NCBI RefSeq assembly: GCF_900129725.1
Contig: NZ_FQWQ01000006.1
Span: forward strand, 248,001-312,000
From: Chryseolinea serpens
GTDB taxonomy: Bacteria > Bacteroidota > Bacteroidia > Cytophagales > Cyclobacteriaceae
Reading direction: 5' to 3'
DNA: 64,000 nucleotides
The position numbers were made by a program, and so were the translations under genes. Every line of letters starts with the position of its first letter. Within the stretch, counting starts at the first letter, position 1. Positions 63,376-64,000 of this stretch are shown piece after piece. The notes beneath the pieces were generated by a model. The model saw nothing but the letters and a program-made list of their open reading frames with translations. It ran no database searches and was not told where the DNA came from.

Positions 63376-64000
63376 TTATTTCTTCACGATGGTGTAGGTG
63401 ATCTGTGTTAAGATCTCCATGGGAACATCCATGTCTGTCGGGATCATGCCCCCGGCCAGGAGGGTCATTTTTCCTTTTAGGGTAGAGGTGATGTGTATTT
63501 CGGTTGGCCAGCCCGTCTTGGCATTCACATCTGCCTTGGTGGCTTGGTTGCCTGCCAGATCCATTTTCGCCTGGATGCCACCCGGCATGTTCACGGTCTT
63601 GTTCTTGTCGAGCGTGGCAAAGGTGGCGTCGTTGTTCACTTTCGCAGCGTCGCCGGCCAGGTTGGCCAGACTCCAGGTGTTGTTGGATTCGATCGGAAAA
63701 TCCATGGGGAAAGCATTTTTCGAGAACCAGGTATCGCCTTGTTTAACTTTCTTGTCGCTGTAATATACCATGGCTTGTTCCAGGCTGTTCTTCAGCGATT
63801 TCTTTCCCATCATTTGCTCCATAACGATCTTCATTTGCGCCAGGGTGGCCTCATCCAGACCGAGGTCGTCCATGCCGGTCCACAGGTTGTCTGAATTTTC
63901 TACTTCTACGATCCCTTGTTTGCTGATGCTGATCAGGACAATCTTATTCATCATCGACTTCAGCACTTTGTTCTCTGTGTTTTCGCTGTCTCCCTCCGTG
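63376..64000 (-). CDS. DUF6263-like exported protein (5' end missing)
   Basis: The frame stays open to the right edge, so the start and signal peptide are outside the window; the first visible ATG or GTG codons around 63954-63966 are internal. The seen part (about 208 residues) matches what I recall of DUF6263: KQGDTWFSKNAFPMDFPIES, an alternating beta pattern and the ending MEILTQITYTIVKK. A beta-barrel or lipocalin-like binding role is possible but unknown. Confidence 0.6.
   Translation of the reverse strand, partial: TEGDSENTENKVLKSMMNKIVLISISKQGIVEVENSDNLWTGMDDLGLDEATLAQMKIVMEQMMGKKSLKNSLEQAMVYYSDKKVKQGDTWFSKNAFPMDFPIESNNTWSLANLAGDAAKVNNDATFATLDKNKTVNMPGGIQAKMDLAGNQATKADVNAKTGWPTEIHITSTLKGKMTLLAGGMIPTDMDVPMEILTQITYTIVKK

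Noticed and set aside
1-64000. Phage, insertion sequence or integrated element
   Set aside because: No integrase, transposase, terminal repeats or att-like duplications were seen; the single tRNA has no flanking duplicate of its 3' end that I could find.

Overview
The window is 64 kb of chromosome from a Bacteroidota bacterium, most likely of the order Cytophagales. The taxonomic signs are: the gliding genes gldE and gldD directly after mutY and ssb; promoters of the Bacteroidota type (TTG or TTTG, about 20 bases, then TAnnTTTG); frequent start sites without a strong Shine-Dalgarno sequence; a TonB-dependent receptor with an N-terminal regulatory domain; an outer-membrane OmpA-family lipoprotein with the PorE domain order; and a bacterial GH3 protein. 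Base composition looks close to 50 % GC. Placement near Chryseolinea/Ohtaekwangia is a guess from composition and gene content. I see no insertion sequence, prophage, CRISPR array, rRNA operon or plasmid function; it reads as vertically inherited core and lineage-specific chromosome.

Layout. 1-4.4 kb: an rRNA methyltransferase cut by the left edge, an exported M20 amidohydrolase, a DUF3500 protein and a YHS protein. 4.5-10.4 kb: a tight + strand run of DinB-like, ATP-grasp ligase, LysE-type exporter and a fused HyuA-HyuB oxoprolinase. 10.5-15.8 kb: asd, a large secreted lamin-tail protein, a degenerate heptamer repeat, a FabZ-like protein lacking its catalytic His, and a lipoprotein isoaspartyl peptidase. 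15.9-20.7 kb: a DksA-like protein with a histone-like tail, scpB, a pseudouridine synthase with 27-residue repeats, a histidine kinase and tRNA-Phe. 20.8-25.5 kb: a two-protein membrane Fe-S oxidoreductase, a conserved protein of unknown function and a PorE-like lipoprotein.

25.7-34.9 kb: two fatty-acid desaturases flanking an ECF sigma factor, a DEAD-box helicase, mutS, a SpoU methyltransferase, purM and a small secreted protein. 35-41.8 kb: acyl-CoA dehydrogenase, a membrane zinc peptidase, a TonB-dependent receptor controlled by a clear TPP riboswitch, a biotin carboxyl carrier protein, pyrH and frr. 41.9-50.6 kb: a serine hydrolase, an Fpg/Nei glycosylase, the - strand group HU, TPR protein, 29-residue mS38/bS22-like protein and RNase G, and the divergent mutY, ssb, gldE and gldD. 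50.7-64 kb: M20 dipeptidase, GAF histidine kinase, radical SAM protein, PLP enzyme, 2'-5' RNA ligase-like protein, fumC, a SPOR-like protein, a glycine-rich secreted protein, recJ, lptB, GH3 and a DUF6263 protein cut by the right edge.

The best-supported regulatory finding is the TPP riboswitch with its own promoter in front of an orphan TonB-dependent receptor, which predicts outer-membrane uptake of thiamine or a thiamine precursor. Other points worth a second look are the split Hdr/EMO-like quinone oxidoreductase with its unknown third gene, the 29-residue basic protein, the His-to-Ser change in the FabZ-like protein, and the ATP-grasp/exporter/oxoprolinase run.
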